Positions 5,212 to 12,744 of a DNA stretch of 64,000 bases are shown in pieces. The notes under the pieces are model-generated. The model saw nothing but the letters and a program-made list of their open reading frames with translations. It did not search any database and was not told where the DNA came from. Source of the stretch: CAVSJO01 sp963728445 (lineage in GTDB: Bacteria; Gemmatimonadota; Gemmatimonadetes; Longimicrobiales; RSA9); assembly GCA_963728445.1 (NCBI GenBank), contig CAVSJO010000006.1:1364001-1428000 (forward strand), read 5' to 3'. The translations under genes were made by a program, and so were the position numbers. Position 1 is the first letter of the stretch. Every line of letters begins with the position of its first letter.

Positions 5212-7788
5212 ATGCCCCGATCCTGCGCCCGGATCCTGTCGCCGGCCCTGGCGGTGACGCTTGCATCCCTGTTCGCCGCCGCCGCGCCTCTTGCCGCGCA
5301 GTCGCCCGATTCCGCGTTCCAGCTCGCGCTCGACGGACTGAAGTTCCGGGAGATCGGCCCGGCGGTGACGGGCGGGCGCGTGGCGGACCTGGCGGTGGAC
5401 GAGGCAAACGCGTCGACGTTCTACGTCGGCCTCGCGACGGGCGGTGTGTGGAAGACGACGAGTCAGGGGATGCACTGGACGCCGGTCTTCGACGACGAGG
5501 CGCACTCCTCGATCGGGGACGTGACGCTGGCGCCGTCGAACCCGAACGTGGTGTGGGTGGGCACGGGCGAGCCGCAGAACCGGCAGAGCTCGCCGTGGGG
5601 CGGCGGGGTGTACCGGTCGCTTGACGGCGGGAAGACGTGGAGCTTTCTGGGGCTGAAGGAGACGCGGCACATCGGCCGGATCGTGGTGAGCCCGCGCGAC
5701 CCGGACGTGGCCTACGTCGCCGCGCTGGGTCACCTGTTCGGCCCCAACCCGCAGCGGGGCGTGTTCCGCACGAAGGACGGCGGGAAGACGTGGGACAAGG
5801 TGCTCTTCGTCGACGACAACACGGGCGCCGTCGATCTGGCCATGGACCCGTGGGACCCGAACACGCTGTTCGCGGCCATGTACCAGCGGCGCCGCGCGGC
5901 GTGGGGCTTCAGCGCCAGCGGCGGGGGCGGCGGCCTGTACAGGACGCTGGACGGCGGCGAGCACTGGGAGCGGCTGACGAAGGGGCTGCCGAAGGGGGAG
6001 ATGGGGCGCATCGGCATCAGCATCTACCGCGGTGACCCGAGCCTGGTCTACGCGGTGATCGAGGCGCACGGGGACGAGCAGGGCGTCTACCGCTCGAGGG
6101 ACCGGGGCGAGACGTGGGAGAAGGTGAGCGGCAACGACCCGCGGCCCATGTACTTCAGCCAGATCCGGGTGGACCCGAACGATCCGGAGCGCATCTGGAT
6201 GGGCGGCGTGGAGCTTCAGATGTCGGACGACGGCGGCAAGACGTGGAAGGAAGGCACGGCGTCGCCCGGCATCCACGTCGACAACCACGCCATCTGGATC
6301 GACCCGTCGAACTCCGACCACGTGATCATCGGCAACGACGGCGGCATCTCGGCCACGTTCGACCGGGGCGACACGTGGCGGCACTACAACAACCTGGCGA
6401 TCGGCCAGTTCTACTCCATCGGCGTCGACATGCGGGACCCGTACTACGTGTGCGGCGGTCTTCAGGACAACAGCTCGTGGTGCGGGCCGAGCCGGACGGT
6501 GAACGGCTACGGCATCCGCAACTCGGACTGGTACGACGTGTCCGGCGGCGACGGCTTCTACAACCGCATCGACCCGACGGACCCGAACACCGTCTACACG
6601 GAGTGGCAGGGCGGCAACATGTCCCGCTACCTGGTGGACACCGGTGAGCAGGTGGACATCAAGCCGGTCTCCCGCGCCGCGGCGGACGACAGCACGGCGG
6701 AGTACCGCTGGAACTGGAGCACGCCGATCCACATCTCGTACCACGATCCCCACACGCTGTACGTGGGCGCGAACAGGCTGCTCCGCAGCACGGACCGGGG
6801 CCAGTCGTGGCAGGAGGTCTCGCCGGACCTGACGCGGGCCATCGACCGGGACACGCTGACAATCATGGGCGCGACCGTCACGCGGCAGAAGACGCTGTCG
6901 GGCAACGACGGCGTGTCGTCGTACGGCACGATCACGGTCGTCGGCGAGTCGCCGCTGGAGAAGGGCGTGCTGTACGTCGGCACGGACGACGGCAAGCTCC
7001 AGATGACCCGGGACGGCGGCGCCACGTGGACGGACCTGACGTCGAACGTGCCGGCGCTGCGGAACGGCGTGGTCGTCAGCTCCGTCGAGCCATCCCGGGC
7101 CTCGCCCGGCCGCGTCTACCTCGCGGTCGACGGCCACTACAACGACGACTACGCGCCGCACGTCTACGTGAGCGAGGACTACGGCGCGAAGTGGCGCGCC
7201 ATCACGATGGGGCTGCCGGACGAATCCGTGGACGTGATCCGCGAGCACCCGAAGACGCCGGACCTGCTCTTCGCCGGCAACGAGGTCGGTCTGTTCGTCT
7301 CGACGGACCGGGGCGCCCACTGGCACGCGTTCCGGTCCAACTTCCCGACGGTGCCGGTGAAGGACATCGTCGTGCACCCGCGGGACAACGACCTGGTCCT
7401 GGGCACCCACGGCCGGAGCATCTGGATCCTGGACGACGTCGGGCCCCTCGAGGACGTGGCCAAGTCCGACGTGCTGGGCCGTTCCGCGTACCTGTTCGCG
7501 CCCGCTCGGGCGACGGAGTGGTTCAGCGGCGGCGGCTGGCCGTTCTGGGGCGACGACTACATGGCGGAGAACCCCGCCGCCGGCGTGCACCAGCGATACT
7601 GGCTGGCCGCGGACCGGCCCGCCGGCGCGTCCCGCATCACTCCGCGGACCGTCCGCGTCCGTCCGACTCCGCGTCCGTCCCCGACTCCGCGTCCGTCCCC
7701 GACTCCGCGTCCGTCCAGATCCTCGACGGCAGCGGCGCTGTGGTCCGCACGATCAGGGGTCCGGGCACGGCGGGGCTGCACGAGGTAG
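5212..7788 (+). CDS. Secreted BNR/VPS10-type beta-propeller protein, N-terminal part (frame broken)
   Basis: A signal peptide (ALAVTLASLFAAAAPLAAQS) is followed by the conserved KFREIGPAVTGGRVADLAVD opening of a large family of sialidase-like or VPS10-like propeller proteins. About ten Asp-box (S/T-x-D-x-G-x-x-W) repeats are visible, such as SLDGGKTW, TKDGGKTW, TLDGGEHW, SRDRGETW, SDDGGKTW, STDRGQSW and TRDGGATW. The role is probably extracellular or periplasmic binding or hydrolysis, but the substrate is unknown. Family proteins run on into a C-terminal beta-sandwich region. Here the frame derails at an 18-bp repeat array (7665-7716) and stops at 7788, while the correct continuation lies in another frame to 8432. 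The ATG at 5212 follows GGAGAACCCCGCA. Confidence 0.85.
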   Translation: MPRSCARILSPALAVTLASLFAAAAPLAAQSPDSAFQLALDGLKFREIGPAVTGGRVADLAVDEANASTFYVGLATGGVWKTTSQGMHWTPVFDDEAHSSIGDVTLAPSNPNVVWVGTGEPQNRQSSPWGGGVYRSLDGGKTWSFLGLKETRHIGRIVVSPRDPDVAYVAALGHLFGPNPQRGVFRTKDGGKTWDKVLFVDDNTGAVDLAMDPWDPNTLFAAMYQRRRAAWGFSASGGGGGLYRTLDGGEHWERLTKGLPKGEMGRIGISIYRGDPSLVYAVIEAHGDEQGVYRSRDRGETWEKVSGNDPRPMYFSQIRVDPNDPERIWMGGVELQMSDDGGKTWKEGTASPGIHVDNHAIWIDPSNSDHVIIGNDGGISATFDRGDTWRHYNNLAIGQFYSIGVDMRDPYYVCGGLQDNSSWCGPSRTVNGYGIRNSDWYDVSGGDGFYNRIDPTDPNTVYTEWQGGNMSRYLVDTGEQVDIKPVSRAAADDSTAEYRWNWSTPIHISYHDPHTLYVGANRLLRSTDRGQSWQEVSPDLTRAIDRDTLTIMGATVTRQKTLSGNDGVSSYGTITVVGESPLEKGVLYVGTDDGKLQMTRDGGATWTDLTSNVPALRNGVVVSSVEPSRASPGRVYLAVDGHYNDDYAPHVYVSEDYGAKWRAITMGLPDESVDVIREHPKTPDLLFAGNEVGLFVSTDRGAHWHAFRSNFPTVPVKDIVVHPRDNDLVLGTHGRSIWILDDVGPLEDVAKSDVLGRSAYLFAPARATEWFSGGGWPFWGDDYMAENPAAGVHQRYWLAADRPAGASRITPRTVRVRPTPRPSPTPRPSPTPRPSRSSTAAALWSARSGVRARRGCTR
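7665..7716 (+). repeat. 18-bp tandem repeat inside the propeller gene
   Basis: Three copies (the last incomplete) of GACTCCGCGTCCGTCCCC, at 7665, 7683 and 7701. Partial related sequence just upstream reads GTCCGCGTCCGTCC (7651-7664). In the downstream gene's frame the unit reads Asp-Ser-Ala-Ser-Val-Pro. The unit is a multiple of three, so copy number alone would not change frame. The frame break lies at or just before the array. Confidence 0.85.
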
Positions 7789-8432
7789 TGTGGGACATGC
7801 GCCGCGAGCCGCCGTACACGCCGGAGCCGGGGGAGTCCCGGGGCTTCTTCGGCGCGCCGCGGGGGCCGCTGGTGCTGCCGGGCGACTACACCGTGCGCCT
7901 CGCCGTCGGCGCGGACACGCTGACGCGCACGGCAACGGTGCGGCTGGATCCCCGCGTCCCCGACGGCCGCGCGGACCTGGCAGCCCGGGACCGCGCCCTC
8001 CGCTCCCTCTACGCCCTGGCAGGGCCCGCGCACACGGCCCGGACGTCGCTGCAGAAGGCCGTCGACCGCGTGGGCGCCGTGAAGGAGCTGCTGAAGAAGC
8101 GGCCCGACGGGGATGGCGCCGCCGCGGGGCTGAAGGAGCGGGCGGACTCCCTCGGGAAGCGCCTCGAGGATCTTCGGAGCGACGTCGCCAAGGCCACGCG
8201 CGCATCGCGCCTCTCGTTCGCCATCGAGGGCGCCGCGTCCGCACCGACGGCGGACCAGCAGTGGCAGGTGCAGCAGGCATGGAAGGACGCCCGCACGGCC
8301 GTGGACGCGCTGAACCCGCTGCTCACGGGCGACCTCCCGAAGCTGGAGGCGGACGTCTACCAGGCGGCCGCAGCCCCGGCGCCGATCCCGCCGGTGGAGC
8401 TTCCGCAGCCGCCGTCGCCAGGGTCGCCCTGA
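7665..8432 (+). CDS. C-terminal part of the BNR/VPS10-type propeller protein, in a shifted frame
   Basis: From the repeat array onward this frame encodes the expected end of the same protein. It holds a beta-sandwich segment (QILDGSGAVVRTIRGPGTAG, then HEVVWDMRREPP), LVLPGDYTVRLAVGADTLTR, and a helical C-terminal region (about 120 residues) ending in a Pro-rich tail. Such a layout, 'LxxPGxYxVxL' followed by helices, is standard for the family. No start codon or ribosome site suggests independent translation. The two parts total 3221 bp from 5212 to 8432, which is 2 nt over a multiple of three. Either the gene is disrupted, there is slippage at the repeat, or the assembly is wrong here. The stop overlaps the next start (TGATG). 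Confidence 0.75.
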   Translation, partial: DSASVPDSASVPDSASVQILDGSGAVVRTIRGPGTAGLHEVVWDMRREPPYTPEPGESRGFFGAPRGPLVLPGDYTVRLAVGADTLTRTATVRLDPRVPDGRADLAARDRALRSLYALAGPAHTARTSLQKAVDRVGAVKELLKKRPDGDGAAAGLKERADSLGKRLEDLRSDVAKATRASRLSFAIEGAASAPTADQQWQVQQAWKDARTAVDALNPLLTGDLPKLEADVYQAAAAPAPIPPVELPQPPSPGSP

Positions 8433-9019
8433 TGGCCGTGGATTCGATCTGCGTCTTCTGCGGATCCAGCGCCGGGAACGACCCCGGGTTCGCGGCGGCG
8501 GCCGGCGCGTTCGGGCGGCTGGCGGCGAACCGCGGACTGCGCGTCGTCTACGGCGGTGGCCGCGTCGGCCTCATGGGCGCCCTGGCCGACGCCGCGCTCG
8601 AGGCCGGAGGCGAAGTCGTCGGCGTGATTCCGGAGCACCTGATGGACCGGGAAGTGGGCCACACCGGGCTCTCGGAGCTGCGCGTGGTCTCGAGCATGCA
8701 CGAGCGCAAGGCGACGATGGCCGATCTCGCCGACGCGTTCGTCGCCCTGCCCGGCGGCATCGGCACGCTCGAGGAGTTCTTCGAGGTGTGGACGTGGGGG
8801 ATGCTCGGGCTGCACGCCAAGCCGTGCGGCGTGCTGGACGTGAACCGCTACTATTCGCCCCTGGCGCGTTTTATCGAGGACGCCGTACGGAGCGAATTCC
8901 TGCAGGAGCGGTTCCGGGACATGGTAGTCCTCGATCACGATCCGGAGCGACTGCTGGACCGACTGGCCCGCGCGCGGCCGCCGCAGACGCCGAAGTGGAT
9001 CGGGGAGGGGGAGACTTGA
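8432..9019 (+). CDS. LOG-family protein (TIGR00730-type phosphoribohydrolase)
   Basis: A 195-residue Rossmann-like protein with the LOG signature: ICVFCGSSAG at the N-terminus, VVYGGGRVGLMG, and PGGIGTLEE at about residues 107-115. That last motif (PGGxGTxxE) marks enzymes that release ribose 5-phosphate from nucleoside monophosphates, including cytokinin-activating LOG. The bacterial physiological substrate is often AMP-like and not certain here. Length is normal. The ATG overlaps the preceding TGA by one base. The gene ends TTGA, which appears also to supply the TTG start of the lipoprotein downstream. It belongs to the overlapping gene chain from 5212 to 12653. Confidence 0.9.
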   Translation: MAVDSICVFCGSSAGNDPGFAAAAGAFGRLAANRGLRVVYGGGRVGLMGALADAALEAGGEVVGVIPEHLMDREVGHTGLSELRVVSSMHERKATMADLADAFVALPGGIGTLEEFFEVWTWGMLGLHAKPCGVLDVNRYYSPLARFIEDAVRSEFLQERFRDMVVLDHDPERLLDRLARARPPQTPKWIGEGET

Positions 9020-9123
9020 GGTTGAGGCTGAGGCTGAGGCTGAGGCTTAGGCTGAGGTTCGGGCTGGGGCTGGGGCTTGGGCTGGGGTTGGGGCTTGGGC
9101 TCGGGCTTGGGCTGGGGGCGTGT
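9016..9123 (+). repeat. Hexamer array that encodes a lipoprotein signal peptide
   Basis: Eighteen codon pairs of the form AGG-CTG then GGG-CTG, with CTT, TTG and CTC wobble variants. The first part encodes alternating Arg and Leu, the second alternating Gly and Leu, ending GGG GCG TGT (Gly-Ala-Cys). The n-region and h-region of the signal differ mainly by A-to-G changes in the hexamer unit. The same hexamer occurs at 4822-4878 and, on the opposite strand, at 29965-30089. Confidence 0.85.
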
Positions 9124-10179
9124 GGCGGGGGGGAGACGACGCCGGGGGGTGGGGCAGAGCGGGGCGAGGTGGCGCAGGGGGGCGGGGCGGCGGGCGGGGT
9201 CGTGGCGGATTCGGGGTCCGGATCGGGCGGGTACCCGGCTGCGTTTCCCGCGTCCTGGGATGCCGCCTCGCTTCCGCCGGCGGTCGCCCTCGCGCGCTGG
9301 GGCGCGTGTCCGTTCGAGTGCTGCTCGTACGGCGAGTGGTCGGCGGACTCGACGCTGGTGGCGCGGGCGACGCCGTCTGCGAGCGCGCCCGTCGCCTTCA
9401 CCATCCCGCCGCGGACCCGCTTCCAGACGACGGGGGGCGAGGTCCGGATCACGTCGCTTCAGCGGGTGATCGTCGGGCGGGCGGGCGCCGCGACCGGCGG
9501 CCCGCGGTCCGAGGCCGTGCCCGGCGTTCACGCGGGCGACACGCTGTACGTCCTGGACAACGAAGGCGAGGGGTACGTGCGGGTGTGGCGGGACGGAGAG
9601 GTGCTGTCGGTGCCGTACTTCTGGGACACGGGCGCGTCCGGGCGGGGCTCGCCCGCCGACCGGGACCGTGCGGCCTCCGATTCGGCCGGGGCTGCCCGAG
9701 CGGAAGGCGCGTACGCGGCCACGTGGTGGGCGCGCGTCGTCGACGCCGGGGGCCAGACCGGCTGGATCGACATGACGGGTCCGCTGCACGTGGCGGGCGC
9801 GGACCTGTGCGGAGGCGGCGGGCTTCCGCCCGAGCCGGCCGGCGCGGAGGCGTGGGTGACGTACGTCGGCCGGCGGGCGCCGTTCCGATTCGAGTTCCCG
9901 CGGGGCTGGCGCGTACAGATCCACGGCGACGCGGCCGGTGACACGCTCGAGTCGCTGACGCTCCGGCCGCCGGAAGCGGACGCCGGCGGCCCCGTCATGG
10001 TTGCGGTGCTGGCGCGGGAGACGGGCACGCCGAGCGCCACCGACACGGTGGCGGGCACGGCGATGCTCGTCCACTTCATCGCCGGGCCGGGCCTCGTCGC
10101 CCGTGTCGAGCTGCCGGAGGGCGCGGCCTCGAAGGCGCCGTACCGGAGGATCCTCGAGTCGCTGCGGTTCGCCCCGTGA
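9016..10179 (+). CDS. Lipoprotein with repeat-encoded signal peptide and SH3-like domain
   Basis: A 387-residue protein if it starts at TTG 9016, which overlaps the previous TGA (TTGA) and has a strong GGGGAGGGGGA ribosome site upstream. Seven Arg residues alternate with Leu (residues 2-14), followed by Phe15 and nine Gly-Leu pairs (16-33). The lipobox is L33-G34-A35-C36. A Gly-rich linker precedes a beta-rich region (about 85-245) that looks SH3-like: HAGDTLYVLDNEGEGYVRVW, then WWARVVDAGGQTGWID. Several Cys occur in ACPFECCSYGEW and DLCGGGG. The C-terminal domain (FRFEFPRGWRVQ onward) resembles the lipoprotein at 515-1042. It is coupled to the metal-transporter genes downstream, but its function is unknown. 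Confidence 0.75.
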   Translation: MRLRLRLRLRLRLRFGLGLGLGLGLGLGLGLGLGACGGGETTPGGGAERGEVAQGGGAAGGVVADSGSGSGGYPAAFPASWDAASLPPAVALARWGACPFECCSYGEWSADSTLVARATPSASAPVAFTIPPRTRFQTTGGEVRITSLQRVIVGRAGAATGGPRSEAVPGVHAGDTLYVLDNEGEGYVRVWRDGEVLSVPYFWDTGASGRGSPADRDRAASDSAGAARAEGAYAATWWARVVDAGGQTGWIDMTGPLHVAGADLCGGGGLPPEPAGAEAWVTYVGRRAPFRFEFPRGWRVQIHGDAAGDTLESLTLRPPEADAGGPVMVAVLARETGTPSATDTVAGTAMLVHFIAGPGLVARVELPEGAASKAPYRRILESLRFAP

Positions 10180-11066
10180 CGTCCGGGCGGTGCCGCCGCT
10201 CCGCTCTCCTCGCGATCTGCGTCTCCGTGCTCGCCGCCTGCGGCGGCTCACCGGCCCGGTCGTCGGCGTGGGTCGCGACGATCCCGCCGGTCTCCATGAT
10301 CCTCCGCGAGCTCGTGCCCGACACGGGCGAGGTGCGGACGCTCCTCGCGCCGGGCGGGTCGCCCCACACGTACGAGCCGCGGCCGAGCGACGCCGTGACG
10401 AGCACCCACGCCCGGGCCGTGATCTCGGTCGCGCCGACGCTGGACGCGTGGGCCGGGGACCTGCCGGGGCCGCGTCGCCTGGTGCTCCTGTCCCTCGTGC
10501 CGGATTCTCTGCGCCGGCGGGAGCCCGGCACGCGGCCCCCCGCGGCCGACCTGAACGACGTGGATCCGCACTTCTGGACGGACCCGCTGACGGTGCGCGC
10601 CATGCTGCCCGCGCTTGCCGACTCGCTGGCGGCCATGGACCCGGCGAACGCCGCCGCGTACCGGGCGCGGGCGGCGGAGTTCGCGGCGAAGCTGTCGGCG
10701 CTGGACGCCGAGCTGCGGCGGACGCTCGCCCCCGTGCGCGGGCGTCGCGTGGTGCTGCTGCACCCCTCCATGCGCTACCTTCTGGAGCGCTACGGGATCG
10801 AGGTCGCGGCCGTGGTCGAGCCCTTCGCCGGGCGCGAGCCGACGGCGAAGGACCTCGCCGACCTCGCCCGGGAGGTGCGCCGCACGGGCGCCGACGCGGT
10901 GTTCAGCGAACCGCAGCTGCCCGAGCGCCTCGCCGACGCGGTGTCGGAGCTGACCGGCGTGCCCGTCGCGCAGCTCGATCCCCTCGGCGGCGTGCCGGGC
11001 CGTCAGACCTACGAGGAGCTGATCCGATTCGACGCGAGCGTGCTGCGCAGGAGCCTCGGCCGGTGA
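10176..11066 (+). CDS. Metal ABC transporter substrate-binding lipoprotein (ZnuA-like)
   Basis: A 296-residue cluster A-I solute-binding protein. The signal peptide ends L-A-A-C, so it is a lipoprotein. Likely metal ligands are His in GSPHTYEPRPSD, His in DPHFWTDP, a third His in LLHPSMRYL and an acidic residue near SEPQLPE. The long helix (about residues 150-185, AAYRARAAEFAAKLSALDAEL) is the family backbone. The protein would deliver Zn(II) or Mn(II) to the ABC permease encoded downstream. The start is GTG at 10176 in a GTGA overlap with the preceding stop. No His-rich metal loop is present. Zinc is favoured because the partner ATPase has a His-rich tail. Confidence 0.88.
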   Translation: MTSGRCRRSALLAICVSVLAACGGSPARSSAWVATIPPVSMILRELVPDTGEVRTLLAPGGSPHTYEPRPSDAVTSTHARAVISVAPTLDAWAGDLPGPRRLVLLSLVPDSLRRREPGTRPPAADLNDVDPHFWTDPLTVRAMLPALADSLAAMDPANAAAYRARAAEFAAKLSALDAELRRTLAPVRGRRVVLLHPSMRYLLERYGIEVAAVVEPFAGREPTAKDLADLAREVRRTGADAVFSEPQLPERLADAVSELTGVPVAQLDPLGGVPGRQTYEELIRFDASVLRRSLGR

Positions 11067-11869
11067 CGCACGAGTGGAGCGCTGACGAGCCGGCCGTCTC
11101 GGTGCGCGACGTCGCCGTTCGCTTCGGCGCCAACGTGGCCGTCGCCGACCTCTCGTTCGACATCCCCGAGGCCGCCGTCCTCGCCGTCGTGGGGCCGAAC
11201 GGGGCGGGGAAGTCGACGCTCGTGCGCGTGCTGCTCGGCCTCATCGAGCCCGACTCGGGCGACGTCGCCGTTCTCGGTCGTCGCCCCCGCGACGTGCCCG
11301 CCGAATGGATCGGCTACGTGCCGCAGATCAAGACGCTCGACCGCACGTTCCCCGGCACCGGCATCGAGCTCGTGACGACGGGGCTGCGCCGCGGCTGGCC
11401 CTGGCGGGTGACCGCGGTGGAGCGGAAGCGGGCGAGGGCGGCGCTGGACGTCGTCGACGCCGGACACCTGTCCGATCGGCTGCTCGGTGAGCTCTCTGGC
11501 GGCGAGCTGCAGCGCGTCTACCTCGCCCGCGCCGTCGCCCGGCGGCCGCGCCTGATCGTGCTGGACGAGCCGGCCACGGGCATCGACGTGGTGGGCGAGG
11601 AGACGATCTACCGGTTCGTGGACCAGTGCCGGCGGGAGGTGCGCTCCACCGTCATCATGGTCACCCACGACCTCGCCGTCGCCTATCACCACGCCACCGA
11701 CGTGCTGCTGCTCAACCGCACCCAGCGCGCGTTCGGCTTCCCGGACGAGGTGCTGTCGGAGGCGAACCTGCACCAGGCGTACGGGCACCAGCACGACGAG
11801 CGGGGAGCGGCCGGGCACCGCCACGAGCACCGCCACGGGCAGCCCCACGAGGAGGGCGCGGATGCTTGA
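11063..11869 (+). CDS. Metal ABC transporter ATP-binding protein (ZnuC-like)
   Basis: A 268-residue ABC ATPase with Walker A GPNGAGKST, Q-loop VPQIKTLD, signature LSGGELQR, Walker B RLIVLDEPATG and H-loop MVTHD. These are complete, so it should be active. The C-terminal tail is rich in His (about ten His among the last 30 residues), which may bind zinc and act in sensing or transfer; this is inference. The GTG start at 11063 overlaps the substrate-binding protein's stop (GTGA). The next gene, the permease, starts within the last 8 nt. The three genes form a complete znuACB-type importer. Confidence 0.92.
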   Translation: MTHEWSADEPAVSVRDVAVRFGANVAVADLSFDIPEAAVLAVVGPNGAGKSTLVRVLLGLIEPDSGDVAVLGRRPRDVPAEWIGYVPQIKTLDRTFPGTGIELVTTGLRRGWPWRVTAVERKRARAALDVVDAGHLSDRLLGELSGGELQRVYLARAVARRPRLIVLDEPATGIDVVGEETIYRFVDQCRREVRSTVIMVTHDLAVAYHHATDVLLLNRTQRAFGFPDEVLSEANLHQAYGHQHDERGAAGHRHEHRHGQPHEEGADA

Positions 11870-12653
11870 GGCGCTGCACATGCCGTTTCTGCAGCGGGCG
11901 CTCATCGCGGGCGCGCTGATGGGGCTGCTGGGCGGCTACTTCGGGACCTTCGTGGTGCAGCGGGGGCTCGCGTTCCTCGGAGACGGGCTGGCGCACGCGG
12001 CGTTCGGCGGCGTCGCCCTCGGGATCCTGCTGAACACGTCGCCGCTGGCCGTCGCGGTGCCGTTCACCATGGCCGTGGCGGTGGGCATCACGTGGGTTCG
12101 GCAGCGCACGCGCCTCGGGGCCGACACGTCGGTGGGCATCTTCTTCGCCGTGTCGATGGCCCTGGGCATCATCTTCCTGTCCATGAAGGAGGGGTACGCG
12201 CCCGACGCGTTCGCCTTCCTGTTCGGCTCGATCCTGGCCGTGACGTCCGCCGACCTGTGGATCACCACGGCCGTTGTCGTGCTGGTGGCCGCGGCGTGGC
12301 CGCTCTGGGGCCGCTGGGCGTACGCGACGTTCGACCGGGAGCTTGCCCTGGCCGACCGCGTGCGCGTCGTGCGGCACGACTACCTGCTGTCGATCCTCGT
12401 CGCCGTGTCCATCGTGGTGGGCATCAAGCTGGTGGGCATCGTCCTCATCACCGCGTTCCTGGTGATCCCCGCGGCGACGGCGCGCCTGTTCTCGCGCTCG
12501 CTCGCGACGATGACGGTCCTGGCCGTGTCCGTGGGCGTTGTGACGGCGCTCGGCGGGCTGCTCGCGTCCTACGCCTTCGACATGCCAAGCGGCGCGACCG
12601 TGATCCTGTCGCAGGCGCTGGTGTTCTTCGGCGGGCTGGCCGTGCGGCGGTAG
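11862..12653 (+). CDS. Metal ABC transporter permease (ZnuB-like, ABC-3 family)
   Basis: A 263-residue inner-membrane protein with about eight predicted helices. The family core FLGDGLAHAAFGGVALG is present near residue 45, and GIKLVGIVLITAFLVIPAATARLF near residue 190 is the conserved cytoplasmic coupling region. It forms the channel for the metal delivered by the ZnuA-like protein and is powered by the ATPase encoded just upstream, whose last 8 nt overlap this start. It is the last gene of the long co-directional chain. A GC-rich hairpin follows at 12673-12687. Confidence 0.9.
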   Translation: MLEALHMPFLQRALIAGALMGLLGGYFGTFVVQRGLAFLGDGLAHAAFGGVALGILLNTSPLAVAVPFTMAVAVGITWVRQRTRLGADTSVGIFFAVSMALGIIFLSMKEGYAPDAFAFLFGSILAVTSADLWITTAVVVLVAAAWPLWGRWAYATFDRELALADRVRVVRHDYLLSILVAVSIVVGIKLVGIVLITAFLVIPAATARLFSRSLATMTVLAVSVGVVTALGGLLASYAFDMPSGATVILSQALVFFGGLAVRR

Positions 12654-12672
12654 TTCGCCCCCGGCCGGGCTC

Positions 12673-12687
12673 GCCGCCGCTGGCGGC
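12673..12687 (+). terminator. Possible weak terminator hairpin after the metal transporter genes
   Basis: GCCGCC and GGCGGC pair around GCT, 20 bp after the permease stop. There is no T tract, so intrinsic termination is uncertain. The same stem type appears in the hairpin array at 26217-26404. Confidence 0.25.
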
Positions 12688-12705
12688 CCGTGATCACGAA
12701 CTTCG

Positions 12706-12735
12706 TTGCAGTTCCGTCGACGTCCGACCTACGTT
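12706..12735 (+). promoter_or_regulatory. Predicted promoter of the Ser/Thr kinase gene
   Basis: TTGCAG (12706-12711) and TACGTT (12730-12735) are spaced 18 bp and end 9 bp before the ATG at 12745, so the transcript would be leaderless or nearly so. The octamer CGTTGCAG is present twice (about 12704 and 12732), which may mark an activator site or be chance. Confidence 0.35.
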
Positions 12736-12744
12736 GCAGGTGCC

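Noticed and set aside
4880..5257. A 125-codon frame between the hexamer array and the propeller gene
   Set aside because: Pro/Arg/Cys-rich with no family features, and it overlaps the real start of the propeller gene in another frame.
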